The position numbers were made by a program, and so were the translations under genes. From NCBI GenBank assembly GCA_947501615.1, contig CANMWK010000003.1, forward strand, positions 1-64,000: a DNA stretch of 64,000 nt, written 5' to 3'. The DNA is from an uncultured Tenacibaculum sp. (lineage in GTDB: Bacteria; Bacteroidota; Bacteroidia; Flavobacteriales; Flavobacteriaceae). Below the pieces are notes generated by a model. The model did no database searches, was not told the DNA's origin, and worked only from the letters and a program-made list of their open reading frames with translations. Position 1 is the stretch's first letter. Each line of letters opens with the position of its first letter. Positions 25,152 to 33,814 of this stretch are shown here, in pieces.

Positions 25152-25180
25152 CTAATGTATAAAAAAAAATAATACGTCAA
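25152..25180 (-). promoter_or_regulatory. arg operon promoter
   Basis: On the minus strand TTG (25180-25178, within TTTGACG) is followed after 18 nt by TACATTAG (25159-25152), a one-mismatch fit to TAnnTTTG. The 18-nt spacing is within the normal range for the Bacteroidota housekeeping sigma factor. The predicted transcript starts at or within a few bases of the leader peptide ATG. Confidence 0.6.
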
Positions 25181-25188
25181 ACTTATTT

Positions 25189-25223
25189 TGTAAAATTTTA
25201 CAGTTCATCATTAAAATTTTACA
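25189..25223. promoter_or_regulatory. pair of palindromic operator-like sites upstream of the arg promoter
   Basis: TGTAAAATTTTACA (25189-25202) is a perfect 14-bp palindrome. ATTAAAATTTTACA (25210-25223) matches it at 12 of 14 positions. The two are 21 bp apart, two helical turns, the same centre spacing as paired ARG boxes. They lie just upstream of the arg -33 element and also upstream of the divergent DUF2141 gene. Which protein binds is unknown; ArgR is a reasonable candidate. Confidence 0.5.
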
Positions 25224-25300
25224 ATTCGGTAATTATAAGTTTTAAAATACACAATGTCATAGCATCTTTGAAGTGTTATTCATCTTTAAAACTAAATACA

Positions 25301-25717
25301 ATGAAATTTTTAAGCACAATTTTAATCTTATTAGTATCACTTTCAAATATTTCTGCTCAGGAAGGAAATCGAAAAATAACAGTTACTGTAGTTAATGCAA
25401 CTTCAAGCGAAGGAACAGTAAAATTTGCGCTTTCTGATAAAGAAAACTTTTTGATAGGAAAGTATATTCAAACTAAACAAGCAAAAATAGAAAAAGGTAC
25501 ATCTGTGGTTGTTTTCGAAAATGTTCCTGCAGGAGAATATGCAATTACTTGTTTTCATGATAAGAATGATAATGGAAAAATGGATTTCCAACCCAACGGT
25601 ATGCCGATAGAAGATTATGGAGCTTCAAATAATGTAATGAATTTCGGTCCACCAAGATATGATGATGCAAAGTTTACTATTACCAACAAAGATGTATCTT
25701 TAGCTATTAAATTTTAA
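25301..25717 (+). CDS. DUF2141 secreted protein
   Basis: With the start at 25301 this is a 138-residue protein with a signal peptide (MKFLSTILILLVSLSNISAQ) and one DUF2141 domain. Typical features are VTVVNATSSEGTVKFALSDKENF, a VPAGEYAITCFHDKNDNGKMD stretch and a final FTITNKDVSLAIKF. The open frame extends 11 codons upstream, but the signal peptide favours the later ATG. DUF2141 proteins are small periplasmic or surface beta-proteins of unknown role. The kinase gene follows 39 bp downstream, suggesting one operon. Confidence 0.75.
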   Translation: MKFLSTILILLVSLSNISAQEGNRKITVTVVNATSSEGTVKFALSDKENFLIGKYIQTKQAKIEKGTSVVVFENVPAGEYAITCFHDKNDNGKMDFQPNGMPIEDYGASNNVMNFGPPRYDDAKFTITNKDVSLAIKF

Positions 25718-25756
25718 GTTTTAGTTAAAAACTAAAGAATAATTAATCCGTTCAAA

Positions 25757-27112
25757 ATGAAGTCAGAAGAAAAACTATTTTCAATTAAATATTTTCAAAA
25801 AGAAATAGCAAACACATTAAAATTAACTTTTGGGTTTGGAGTGTTCTTTTGGCTAATTAATGCAGATTATAGTATAAAGGTATTTTGGATTTGTATTGGT
25901 GTTTCTGCCATGTATTCTTTTGTTTTAGGACTCACCCAAGGCGTTGTTAATGATTATTTGAGTAATAAATGGAATTGGATTACACAAACCAATCAAAGAG
26001 TTTGGTCGGGTATTTTATTTACAATTTTATATACAGTTCCTGTAATATTGGCAATAAACTATATTCTTTTTGTGAAAATTCAAGGAATGCCACCTGAAGA
26101 TTTTTTTAAAAAAGGAATGATTTGGACACATTTGTTTTGGATTCAATTTTCATTTGGAGTTTCTGCTTTTTTACATGCTCGTGATTTTATGTTTAATTGG
26201 AAAAGAGCAGCCAGTCAAGAAACCAAACAGCAGCAAATTGTAGCAAAAACTGAAACAGCAAAGTTTGAAACATTAAAAAGTCAGATTGATCCACACTTTT
26301 TATTCAACAGTTTAAATGTATTGACTTCCTTGATAGGTGAAAATCCGAATCAAGCTGAGAAATTCACAACAAAACTTTCTAAAGTATATCGATATGTTTT
26401 AGAACAAAGAAATAAAGAATTAATTCCATTAACGGAGGAATTGAAATTTGCTAAAACATATATGGAACTATTACAAATGCGCTTTGAAGATGCTTTAGAA
26501 TTTGAAGTTCCGACAAATGTTAGTAATAGTGACTTAAAAATAGTACCATTATCGTTACAATTATTATTAGAAAATGCAGTAAAGCATAATGTAGTTTCAA
26601 GTTCAAAACCGTTACAAATTTCAATCTATGAAGAAAACGGATATTTAAAAATTGAGAATAATGTAAATCCGAAAGAAGCCATAGGAAAGAAGAGTACGAA
26701 AGTGGGGCTTCAAAATATAGCAGACAGGTATGGACTTATATCTAATGAAAAAGTTCATATTGAGAATAATAATAAAACATTTATAGTGAGTTTACCACTA
26801 TTATCTAAAACTAAAGACATTATGAGAATTTCAGATAATTTCGAGAATAATAGTTATATAAAAGCAGTAGAACGTGTAGAAAAGATAAAGGAATTTTATA
26901 GAAATTTAGCATCATACTTAATTTGTATTCCGTTTTTTATTTTTATAAACTTAAGATTCTCACCTCAATTTCATTGGTTTTATTTTCCAATCATAGGTTG
27001 GGGGATAGGCGTGTTATTTCACGGTTTAGAAGTATATAATTATAATATTTTTCTGGGCAAAGATTGGGAAGAACGTAAGATTAAAGAGTTAATGGATAAA
27101 GATAAATTTTAA
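25757..27112 (+). CDS. LytS/YehU-type sensor histidine kinase with C-terminal 2TM domain
   Basis: The 451-residue protein has about four N-terminal membrane spans (residues 22-140), a His_kinase region with phosphoacceptor H180 in SQIDPHFLFNSLN and an ATPase lobe with LLLENAVKHN. After residue 355 comes a full 2TM domain (SYIKAVERVEKIKEFY ... KDWEERKIKELMDKDKF). This C-terminal extension is unusual for a LytS-type kinase and is homologous to the six stand-alone 2TM proteins that follow. It probably signals to the LytTR regulator at 29070. Confidence 0.85.
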   Translation: MKSEEKLFSIKYFQKEIANTLKLTFGFGVFFWLINADYSIKVFWICIGVSAMYSFVLGLTQGVVNDYLSNKWNWITQTNQRVWSGILFTILYTVPVILAINYILFVKIQGMPPEDFFKKGMIWTHLFWIQFSFGVSAFLHARDFMFNWKRAASQETKQQQIVAKTETAKFETLKSQIDPHFLFNSLNVLTSLIGENPNQAEKFTTKLSKVYRYVLEQRNKELIPLTEELKFAKTYMELLQMRFEDALEFEVPTNVSNSDLKIVPLSLQLLLENAVKHNVVSSSKPLQISIYEENGYLKIENNVNPKEAIGKKSTKVGLQNIADRYGLISNEKVHIENNNKTFIVSLPLLSKTKDIMRISDNFENNSYIKAVERVEKIKEFYRNLASYLICIPFFIFINLRFSPQFHWFYFPIIGWGIGVLFHGLEVYNYNIFLGKDWEERKIKELMDKDKF

Positions 27113-27116
27113 CGAA

Positions 27117-27407
27117 ATGAAATTCAATAAAGCTTCAGAAATGAAATATTTAAAAGCAATTAAAAAGATTCAGGAAGTAAAAATATTTTATACTCATGTA
27201 ACCTTATACTTAATCGTTAATTCGTTGTTGCTTTTTATTAACTATAATTATTTTTCAAATTTTTATTGGGCCTTGTTTTTATTGATCGCATGGGGAACAA
27301 ATTTAATTTTTTCAGGTATTAAATTATTTACTGAACAAAAAGTTCTCTTTGGGTTTGATTGGGAGAAAAGAATGATAGAAGAGTTCATGAATAAAGATAA
27401 ATTTTAA
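27117..27407 (+). CDS. 2TM-domain protein, copy 1
   Basis: A 96-residue protein consisting of one 2TM domain: a lysine-rich entry helix (MKYLKAIKKIQEVKIFY), two membrane helices (about residues 28-46 and 52-72) and a charged exit, DWEKRMIEEFMNKDKF. It is the most diverged of the array: the exit motif reads DWEKRMIEE in place of DWEERKIKE, and the FSPQFHWFWF block is replaced by FSNFYWALF. It follows the kinase by 4 bp. Confidence 0.75.
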   Translation: MKFNKASEMKYLKAIKKIQEVKIFYTHVTLYLIVNSLLLFINYNYFSNFYWALFLLIAWGTNLIFSGIKLFTEQKVLFGFDWEKRMIEEFMNKDKF

Positions 27408-27412
27408 TAGTT

Positions 27413-27712
27413 ATGGGATTACCTAAAGAAGATGAAATCAGATACATGAAAGCGCTTAAAAAGGTAAAAGAGATTAAAGAGTTTTACGGCCATGTATTAG
27501 TATATGTTATAGTTATTCCAATACTGATTTTTGTCAATTTAAAATTTACACCTCAATTTCATTGGTTTTGGTTTTCAGTTTTTGGTTGGGGAGTAGGATT
27601 ATTATCTCATGCTTTTCAAGTATTTGAAGGATTCAAATTTGTACTTGGTAAAGATTGGGAAGAACGTAAGATTAAAGAATTTATGAAAAAAGATGCAAGT
27701 AATGGAAAATAA
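27413..27712 (+). CDS. 2TM-domain protein, copy 2
   Basis: A 99-residue 2TM protein. Entry helix IRYMKALKKVKEIKEFYGH, helices near residues 24-42 and 48-70, and exit KDWEERKIKEFMKKD. It shares KFTPQFHWFWFSVFGWGVG with the kinase's own 2TM domain and copy 3, which suggests these three are the most recent duplicates. Confidence 0.75.
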   Translation: MGLPKEDEIRYMKALKKVKEIKEFYGHVLVYVIVIPILIFVNLKFTPQFHWFWFSVFGWGVGLLSHAFQVFEGFKFVLGKDWEERKIKEFMKKDASNGK

Positions 27713-27983
27713 TTATATAGAAGAGCAACGCTATTTAAAAGCAAAGAAAAAAGTAAAAGAAATTAAAGGTTTTTATGTGCATTTAGCATTATACCTATTA
27801 AACACACCAATTATAGTATACACTAATTTAACTTTTTCTCCTCAGTTTCATTGGTTTTGGTTTTCTGTGTTAGGTTGGGGAGTTGCTATTGGAATCCACG
27901 CTTTTTTAGCTTTTAATGATAATCTTTTCAGTAAAGATTGGGAAGAGCGTAAGATTAGAGAGATTATGAATAAAAAACAGTAA
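27702..27983 (+). CDS. 2TM-domain protein, copy 3
   Basis: From the ATG at 27702 this is a 93-residue 2TM protein (MENNYIEEQRYLKAKKKVKE). It overlaps the end of copy 2 by 11 bp; an ATG three codons earlier is possible. Exit motif KDWEERKIREIMNKKQ. Overlap with copy 2 and the 2-bp gap to copy 4 indicate strict co-translation. Confidence 0.75.
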   Translation: MENNYIEEQRYLKAKKKVKEIKGFYVHLALYLLNTPIIVYTNLTFSPQFHWFWFSVLGWGVAIGIHAFLAFNDNLFSKDWEERKIREIMNKKQ

Positions 27984-27985
27984 TC

Positions 27986-28330
27986 ATGGAACAAGATTTT
28001 TTACAAGAACAACGCTATTTAAAAGCAAAAAAGAAAGTTAAAGATATAAAAGGGTTTTATGTTCATTTCGCAGTATATATTTTAGTGAATTTATTTTTAA
28101 GTTCTATAATAATAGTAGGCTTAATGAGTGATGAAGGCGATTCTTTTGATGAAGCTATTCGTAATTTCGGTGTATATTCTACATGGTTGTTTTGGGGAAT
28201 TGGAGTTTTCTTTCACTGGTTAGGAGTATTCGGATTTGGAAATCTATTGTCTAAAGATTGGGAAGAGCGTAAAATTAAAGAGTTGATGGAGAAGGATAAA
28301 AATAGAAGTCAAAAAATGTTAAATCAATAA
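27986..28330 (+). CDS. 2TM-domain protein, copy 4
   Basis: A 114-residue 2TM protein. The entry segment (QEQRYLKAKKKVKDIKGFYVH) is nearly the same as in copy 3. The loop between helices is longer, with an acidic stretch SDEGDSFDEAIRNFG, then WLFWGIGVFFHWLGVFG and the exit KDWEERKIKELMEKDK. The long acidic loop is shared with copy 5. Confidence 0.75.
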   Translation: MEQDFLQEQRYLKAKKKVKDIKGFYVHFAVYILVNLFLSSIIIVGLMSDEGDSFDEAIRNFGVYSTWLFWGIGVFFHWLGVFGFGNLLSKDWEERKIKELMEKDKNRSQKMLNQ

Positions 28331-28334
28331 GAAG

Positions 28335-28679
28335 ATGTTTACTATAGATTACAATCAAGAAAATGAATACTTAAGAGCTAAAAAAAGAGTAGAAGAGATT
28401 AAGGATTTTTATAAGCATTTGTCTGTATATTTAATCATTAATATTTTTATTTCTACAATGAAAATTAGGAGAAACCTGTTGAATGGTGAATCTTTTGAAG
28501 AAGCTTTTTTCGATTTTGGAACTTTTGCTGTATGGATTTTCTGGGGAATAGGAATTCTATTTCAAGCTATACGATTGTTTGGAACAGATTATTTCTTCGG
28601 AAAAGACTGGGAGAATAAAAAAATAAGAGAATTAATGCGTGAAGAAGAGAATAAGAAAAGAAAAGTGCAAAGAAGTTAA
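28335..28679 (+). CDS. 2TM-domain protein, copy 5
   Basis: A 114-residue 2TM protein starting MFTIDYNQENEYLRAKKRVEE. It has the same long loop as copy 4 (NGESFEEAFFDFGTFAVWIFWGIG). The exit motif has drifted to KDWENKKIRELMREEE, and the tail is lysine and arginine rich. Confidence 0.72.
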   Translation: MFTIDYNQENEYLRAKKRVEEIKDFYKHLSVYLIINIFISTMKIRRNLLNGESFEEAFFDFGTFAVWIFWGIGILFQAIRLFGTDYFFGKDWENKKIRELMREEENKKRKVQRS

Positions 28680-28697
28680 TTAAAATCAGAAAAAGTC

Positions 28698-29042
28698 ATG
28701 GTATTAGATGTAAAGAAGAATAAATATTTACTAGCTAAGAAACAAGCAACGAAAATAAAATCGTTTTATGATCACTTAACAGTTTATCTGGTTATTAATA
28801 TAATATTTGCCTTATCATCTAATGTATCTGAAATAAACTTTCATATATTCGGTGGCTTTAAAATTAGTAACCTTTGGTATAATTTTCAAAACTTTAAAGT
28901 GTATCCCCTTTGGGCAATTTGGGGAATTATTATAGTTTTTCATGCTATAGATGTTTACGCAATATCAATACTTTTAGGAAAGAATTGGGAGGAAAGAAAA
29001 ATTAAAGAGCTAATGGAAAAAGATAAAAAAACAAACAAATAA
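28698..29042 (+). CDS. 2TM-domain protein, copy 6
   Basis: A 114-residue 2TM protein (entry KYLLAKKQATKIKSFYDHLT, exit NWEERKIKELMEKDKKTNK). The loop differs from other copies (SEINFHIFGGFKISNLWYNF). It is the last copy, 27 bp before the LytTR regulator, so the array is enclosed between the kinase and its presumed partner. Confidence 0.72.
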   Translation: MVLDVKKNKYLLAKKQATKIKSFYDHLTVYLVINIIFALSSNVSEINFHIFGGFKISNLWYNFQNFKVYPLWAIWGIIIVFHAIDVYAISILLGKNWEERKIKELMEKDKKTNK

Positions 29043-29069
29043 ATATATAGACTAATTGGTATTAAAAAT

Positions 29070-29825
29070 ATGAATGTTTTAATAATTGAGGATGAAAAAC
29101 CAGCAGCAAGACGTTTACATAGAATGTTAGCTGAATTGCATATAGAAGTACATACAATGTTGCATTCTGTAGAAGAAGCGTTAAATTGGTTTCAAACGAA
29201 TGAACATCCTGATTTAATTTTCTTGGATATTCAACTTTCAGATGGTTTATCATTTGAAATTTTTGAAGAAATACCAGTAAAGTCTGCAATTATTTTTACT
29301 ACAGCTTATGATGAATATGCTTTAAAAGCCTTCAAATTAAATTCTATCGATTATTTATTAAAACCAATAGATGATGAAGAGTTGAAAGTTGCTGTAGATA
29401 AATACAAAGAACAACAACCAAAAAGCAACAATATTCAGGTTGATATTAACGAAATCAGAAAACTATTAATTAATCCGATAGATAGAAAATACAAGAAACG
29501 TTTTACAATAAAAATCGGTCAGCATATAAAGATTATTCATACAGATAATATAGAATGTTTGTATTCAGAAAATAAAGCTACTTATATACATACAAACGAA
29601 AATAGAAATTACTTAATAGATCATTCTTTAGAACATTGGTACGATCACTTAGATCCAGAACAGTTTTTTAGAGTAAACAGAACATTTATAGTTCATATAA
29701 ATGCAATAAAAGACATCATATCGTATACAAATTCACGATTAAAATTAGTGTTGCATTCTTTTATAGAACAAGAAATTATTGTGAGTAGAGAACGTGTGAA
29801 AGACTTTAAAAACTGGATTGATTAA
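29070..29825 (+). CDS. LytTR-family response regulator
   Basis: A 251-residue regulator with an N-terminal receiver (phosphoacceptor D53 in LIFLDIQLSDG, T/A and K motifs in FTTAYDEYAL and YLLKPID) and a C-terminal LytTR DNA-binding domain (residues about 148-250: IKIIHTDNIECLYSENKATYIHT ... FFRVNRTFIVHINAI). It is the likely output of the kinase at 25757. Targets are unknown; LytTR boxes were not identified. Confidence 0.92.
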   Translation: MNVLIIEDEKPAARRLHRMLAELHIEVHTMLHSVEEALNWFQTNEHPDLIFLDIQLSDGLSFEIFEEIPVKSAIIFTTAYDEYALKAFKLNSIDYLLKPIDDEELKVAVDKYKEQQPKSNNIQVDINEIRKLLINPIDRKYKKRFTIKIGQHIKIIHTDNIECLYSENKATYIHTNENRNYLIDHSLEHWYDHLDPEQFFRVNRTFIVHINAIKDIISYTNSRLKLVLHSFIEQEIIVSRERVKDFKNWID

Positions 29826-29830
29826 ACTTT

Positions 29831-30997
29831 TTACTTTTTATTTTTACGAAGCGCAATCAAACCTAAAATAGGGCCAATAGCTAGTATGCTTAGTAGGTAT
29901 TCAAAACTGTAATAACTGTTTAAAAAGAAAATAGTTTGAATGCTTACTATCGTTAGTGAATATCCTAAACAGTTCACAATTGTAAGAGCACTTCCTTTCA
30001 TCTCAACTGGAGCACTTTTAGCAACGAGCGTAGAGAACAGAGGAGAATCCATAATTACTGTAAATCCCCATACAATTATAAGTGTTAGGAATATTGCAGG
30101 ATGTAGTTCATATAAGAAAGGAGATATAAGACAACAAATTCCAGATATACTTAAGGCTATCATTGCAATTTGTTTTGTTGGATAACGAGAAGACAAATAA
30201 CCACCTAAAATGCATCCTAAACTACCAATAGCGATTACACTAAAAGATAAAAAAGAGACATTGAAATTTATAGTTGGATTTTCACTTAAATAAATACCTA
30301 AAATAACGGGAACAAAAGCCCAAAAGGTGTATAATTCCCACATATGACCGAAATACCCAAAAGCGGCAATACGAAATTTTGTATTCTTAAAGATTTGAAA
30401 TATAGCTGTCAATTGTAAACGAGAATTTTTCTTTCTGTAAGGTCCGTCAGGAACGAATAAAAGAATGGCAATTCCTCCTAAAAAAGCCAAGCCAGAAGTA
30501 GAATAAATTACAGATTTCCATGGGAATGATGTAGAAAAACCAGCTAGTAAATGTGGTAAAGCTGTTCCTAAAACTAAGGCGCCAACTAAAAAACCTAGTG
30601 ATTTCCCCAATTGTTTATCAAAATGATCTGCAGCGATTTTCATTCCTACAGGATAAATGCCAGCCAAGAAAAAGCCAATTAAAAATCGGAATATTAATAA
30701 TGATGTAATTGTATTACTAGAAATAACAATTCCTAGATTACATATTGCAGCAAGTACTGCACTACCAAAAAATACTTTAGAAGGAGAAAAGCGATCAGCA
30801 ATATTAAAAATGGCAAAAACAAGCGTACCAATAATAAAACCAAATTGTACCGAAGAAGTTAGTGATGCTAATGAATTTTGCTCAAGATGAAAGACACGAA
30901 TTAAACCATTTAAAACTCCATTTCCAGCAAACCATAATGATGTACAAAAAAACTGAGCTAGAACAATGATGAATAATAAGTGTGATTTCTTTTTCAA
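29831..30997 (-). CDS. MFS transporter
   Basis: A 388-residue membrane protein with about 12 hydrophobic helices and the MFS loop-2/3 region (IFNIADRFSPSKVFF). The ATG overlaps the hutG stop by 4 bp, so it is cotranslated with hutG, and it may import histidine or a breakdown product. Most known histidine permeases belong to other families, so the substrate is uncertain. It converges with the LytTR gene with only 5 bp between. Confidence 0.75.
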   Translation of the reverse strand: MKKKSHLLFIIVLAQFFCTSLWFAGNGVLNGLIRVFHLEQNSLASLTSSVQFGFIIGTLVFAIFNIADRFSPSKVFFGSAVLAAICNLGIVISSNTITSLLIFRFLIGFFLAGIYPVGMKIAADHFDKQLGKSLGFLVGALVLGTALPHLLAGFSTSFPWKSVIYSTSGLAFLGGIAILLFVPDGPYRKKNSRLQLTAIFQIFKNTKFRIAAFGYFGHMWELYTFWAFVPVILGIYLSENPTINFNVSFLSFSVIAIGSLGCILGGYLSSRYPTKQIAMIALSISGICCLISPFLYELHPAIFLTLIIVWGFTVIMDSPLFSTLVAKSAPVEMKGSALTIVNCLGYSLTIVSIQTIFFLNSYYSFEYLLSILAIGPILGLIALRKNKK

Positions 30998-32001
30998 TTC
31001 GTATTTGCCTTAATAAAATCTGTAATTAAATAACTAATGAACTTTCCAACTTGTTTTGTGGCTAATTTTTCATTTGATAATGAAGGAGCACCTTCACAAA
31101 TATGTAAATAACTAGCATTCTTATGTTTTCCGAAGAAATGAATTATTCTTCTAACCTGTTCAGGAGTAAACCCAGAAGGAGTCATTGCACTACTAGGAAA
31201 ATATTGAATACAATCTAAATCAATTTCAATTCCGAATTCTTTATCAGATATAAATTGTAAAGCTCTTTGCATTTCGTTTTCAAACGAAGTTGTTTGGTAT
31301 ACAGCAATCTCTTCAAACATGTTATATTCGAGGTTTATATTGTTATGAATAAAGTCAAAAATATATTGAGGAGTATAGTTTTCATGTAAACCAAACATGA
31401 AATATTTATCTAAAAAACCATGCTGTAAAGCATAAGAAAAACCATTGCCACTATGACGGTGTTCCAATTTTCGAAGATCAGTATGTGCATCAAGATTAAT
31501 CACATTAGCAGCATCTTCAATGGCTTCAGAAAGCCCTTTAATATTTCCATAAGCATTATTATGTCCACCACCAATAACAATAGGAATTTTACCAGACTGT
31601 ATAATGATAGTTACCCATTTCGATAATTCAGTATCTAATTTTTTTAGTAATTCATTACCTTTAACTTTATCCTTAGGGTTAAAATCAATGACCTCATTTA
31701 AAACATCTAAATACCCCAAAATCAATATATCATTACCATTACAAAATTGATTTTGTTGTGTATTCAATAAAGCTTGTAAAGCAGGAATAAAAGCTGTGTG
31801 AGCGCCCGCATTACCATAATTCATTTGCACACCGATGTCTTCAGGGACTCCTAATATTATAAATTTAGCAGAAGATTCTTGTATTTCTTCAACTACATTT
31901 TTACTATTATGTATAGTTTGAACATGTTCACCAAGTTTTGTTTCCCCATCTCTGAGGGTTACAAAATCTAAAATGGTATCACTATAAAATGTTTGTAACA
32001 T
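30994..32001 (-). CDS. hutG: formimidoylglutamase (arginase family)
   Basis: Hydrolyses N-formimidoyl-L-glutamate to glutamate and formamide, the last step of histidine degradation. The 335-residue protein has the Mn2+ ligand motifs GGGHNNAYG, NLDAHTDLR and EIDLDCIQ of the arginase/agmatinase fold. It follows hutI by 1 bp. Arginase or agmatinase activity cannot be excluded from the motifs alone, but the hutI neighbour supports HutG. Confidence 0.88.
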   Translation of the reverse strand: MLQTFYSDTILDFVTLRDGETKLGEHVQTIHNSKNVVEEIQESSAKFIILGVPEDIGVQMNYGNAGAHTAFIPALQALLNTQQNQFCNGNDILILGYLDVLNEVIDFNPKDKVKGNELLKKLDTELSKWVTIIIQSGKIPIVIGGGHNNAYGNIKGLSEAIEDAANVINLDAHTDLRKLEHRHSGNGFSYALQHGFLDKYFMFGLHENYTPQYIFDFIHNNINLEYNMFEEIAVYQTTSFENEMQRALQFISDKEFGIEIDLDCIQYFPSSAMTPSGFTPEQVRRIIHFFGKHKNASYLHICEGAPSLSNEKLATKQVGKFISYLITDFIKANTN

Positions 32002-32002
32002 G

Positions 32003-33238
32003 TTACACAGGTTTTCCGTTTATATATACAGATTCAATAACACTAGAACCAAAATTATAAGGTAAAAAATTATAAGAAGATATTTCTTTCGTAATGAAGA
32101 AGTTTGCTTTTTTTCCTATAGTAATAGAACCTACTTCATCCGATAAATTCATGGCATAAGCTCCATTAATTGTAGCTGCATTAATTGCTTCTTCTGGAGT
32201 CATATTCATTTTAATACAAGCAGTGGCTACAACAAAATTCATATTACCAGAAGGCGTAGATCCGGGATTATAGTCAGATGCTAAAGCTAAAGGTAAATTA
32301 TTATCAATAATTTGTCTTGCTGGTGTATAAGGTATACTTAGAAAGTAAGAACAAGAAGGAAGTGCTACTGGCATGGTTTCAGAACCTTGTAAAGCCTTTA
32401 TATCGTCATCATTTATAACCTCTAGATGATCTACAGAAAGCGCATTATTCGTAACACATTTCTCTACGCCACCAATAGTTGTAAATTGGTTTACATGAAC
32501 TTTGGGTTGTAATCCTACTTTTTTAGCTGCTTGAATAATTTTTTCGGTTTGTGCTACAGTAAAGTACCCCGTTTCACAAAACACATCAACAAACTCTGCT
32601 AAATTCTCAGATGCTACTTTAGGTAACATTTCGTTGATAATTACATCTATATATGCTTCTTGATTTTCTTTAAACTCTTCTGGAAAAGCATGTGCACCTA
32701 AAAATGTAGCTTTAATAGGAAGTTCAAATTCATCACGTAACCTTTTAACTACCCGTAACATTTTTAGCTCTGCTTCAGTGGTTAATCCATACCCAGATTT
32801 AATTTCAATAGCACCAGTTCCTAAGCGCATTACTTCATCTAAACGAACTTTTGTTAACTCATACAATTCGTTTTCAGAACTTTCCCTTAATTTTTTTGCA
32901 GAATTTAATATACCACCACCTTTCTGAGCTATTTCTTCATACGTTAATCCGTTTATACGATCAACAAATTCTTGTTCTCGAGTACCTGCATAAACAATAT
33001 GTGTGTGGCTGTCACACCAAGTAGGAAATACCATTTTACCTGTGCAGTCTATTAAAATTGCAGCAGGATACGAAGGAATATTATCCATGAAGCCATAATC
33101 GATAATTTTTTCATTTTTAATAGCTAAATAGGCATTTTTTAAGGTTGGCAACTCTTTCATTTCATGACCTATAACTTTTTTTACGTTTTCTTCTCTAACT
33201 TGAATTAATTCCTTGATATTTATCAATAAGGTTGTCAT
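32003..33238 (-). CDS. hutI: imidazolonepropionase
   Basis: Opens the ring of imidazolone-5-propionate to give formimidoylglutamate. The 411-residue amidohydrolase has the metal motif CDSHTHIVYAGTREQEF near the N-terminus, KVHVNQF and HLEVIND in the barrel, and the conserved SDYNPGS at the last metal site. It is first in a hutI-hutG-MFS operon. hutH and hutU are not in the window, so the pathway is split. Confidence 0.95.
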   Translation of the reverse strand: MTTLLINIKELIQVREENVKKVIGHEMKELPTLKNAYLAIKNEKIIDYGFMDNIPSYPAAILIDCTGKMVFPTWCDSHTHIVYAGTREQEFVDRINGLTYEEIAQKGGGILNSAKKLRESSENELYELTKVRLDEVMRLGTGAIEIKSGYGLTTEAELKMLRVVKRLRDEFELPIKATFLGAHAFPEEFKENQEAYIDVIINEMLPKVASENLAEFVDVFCETGYFTVAQTEKIIQAAKKVGLQPKVHVNQFTTIGGVEKCVTNNALSVDHLEVINDDDIKALQGSETMPVALPSCSYFLSIPYTPARQIIDNNLPLALASDYNPGSTPSGNMNFVVATACIKMNMTPEEAINAATINGAYAMNLSDEVGSITIGKKANFFITKEISSYNFLPYNFGSSVIESVYINGKPV

Positions 33239-33248
33239 AAGGGATCTT

Positions 33249-33272
33249 TAACTTTGAGTAATAACAAACATA
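33249..33272. promoter_or_regulatory. divergent promoter elements for hutI and the DUF3995 gene
   Basis: TAACTTTG (33249-33256, plus strand) and TATGTTTG (33265-33272, minus strand) each match TAnnTTTG fully and face the DUF3995 gene and hutI respectively. The two lie within 24 bp. A TTG at the standard spacing was not found for either, so confidence is moderate. Confidence 0.4.
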
Positions 33273-33291
33273 CATAAAAAGACGAATCGAT

Positions 33292-33720
33292 ATGGTATTT
33301 TATCTAGCAATTATATGTAGTATTTTATTACTTATTATTTCTTTATTTCATTTTTACTGGGCTTTTGGAGGAACTTTTGGACTCGATGCTGTTATTCCTA
33401 CTCATACAAAGGAAATAAAAGTTTTGAAAGCTCCTCCAATTTTAACGTTACTTGTAGCGTTTTTTATAATATTAGTTTTTATGGTTTATTTACAAGAGAC
33501 CAAAATATATAATTTATACTTCCTTCCTGAAATAATTAAGCAATATGGGCTAATAGTTTTTTCTTCTATCTTTCTGTTAAGAGCAATTGGAGAATTTAAA
33601 TATGTTGGTTTTTTTAAACAAATAAAGCATACAAAGTTTGCTGAAAATGATACTAATTATTTTTCACCTATTTGTCTATTTTTAGCGCTCTCAGGTTATT
33701 TATTGTTGATTTTAAATTAA
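33292..33720 (+). CDS. DUF3995 membrane protein
   Basis: A 142-residue inner-membrane protein with four hydrophobic helices. The segment SLFHFYWAFGGTFGLDAVIP matches the conserved region of DUF3995, and the C-terminus has the family's FLLRAIGEFKYVGFFK. Function is unknown. It is divergent from hutI, with a 53-bp shared promoter region. Confidence 0.75.
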   Translation: MVFYLAIICSILLLIISLFHFYWAFGGTFGLDAVIPTHTKEIKVLKAPPILTLLVAFFIILVFMVYLQETKIYNLYFLPEIIKQYGLIVFSSIFLLRAIGEFKYVGFFKQIKHTKFAENDTNYFSPICLFLALSGYLLLILN

Positions 33721-33814
33721 GAAGTAGTATTTTTAGCAAACAATTTTAGGCATTTGAATTTAACTTAATTCAATAGTTATTGATGCAATAAAATGCTTGT
33801 CAATTATATGTTAT

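Noticed and set aside
30994..32001. Arginase or agmatinase tied to the arginine operon
   Set aside because: The gene is cotranscribed with hutI, far from the arg operon and on a separate transcript, so formimidoylglutamase fits better.
33797..33814. TTG start for the DinB-family gene
   Set aside because: An ATG six codons later agrees with the family N-terminus and needs no rare start.
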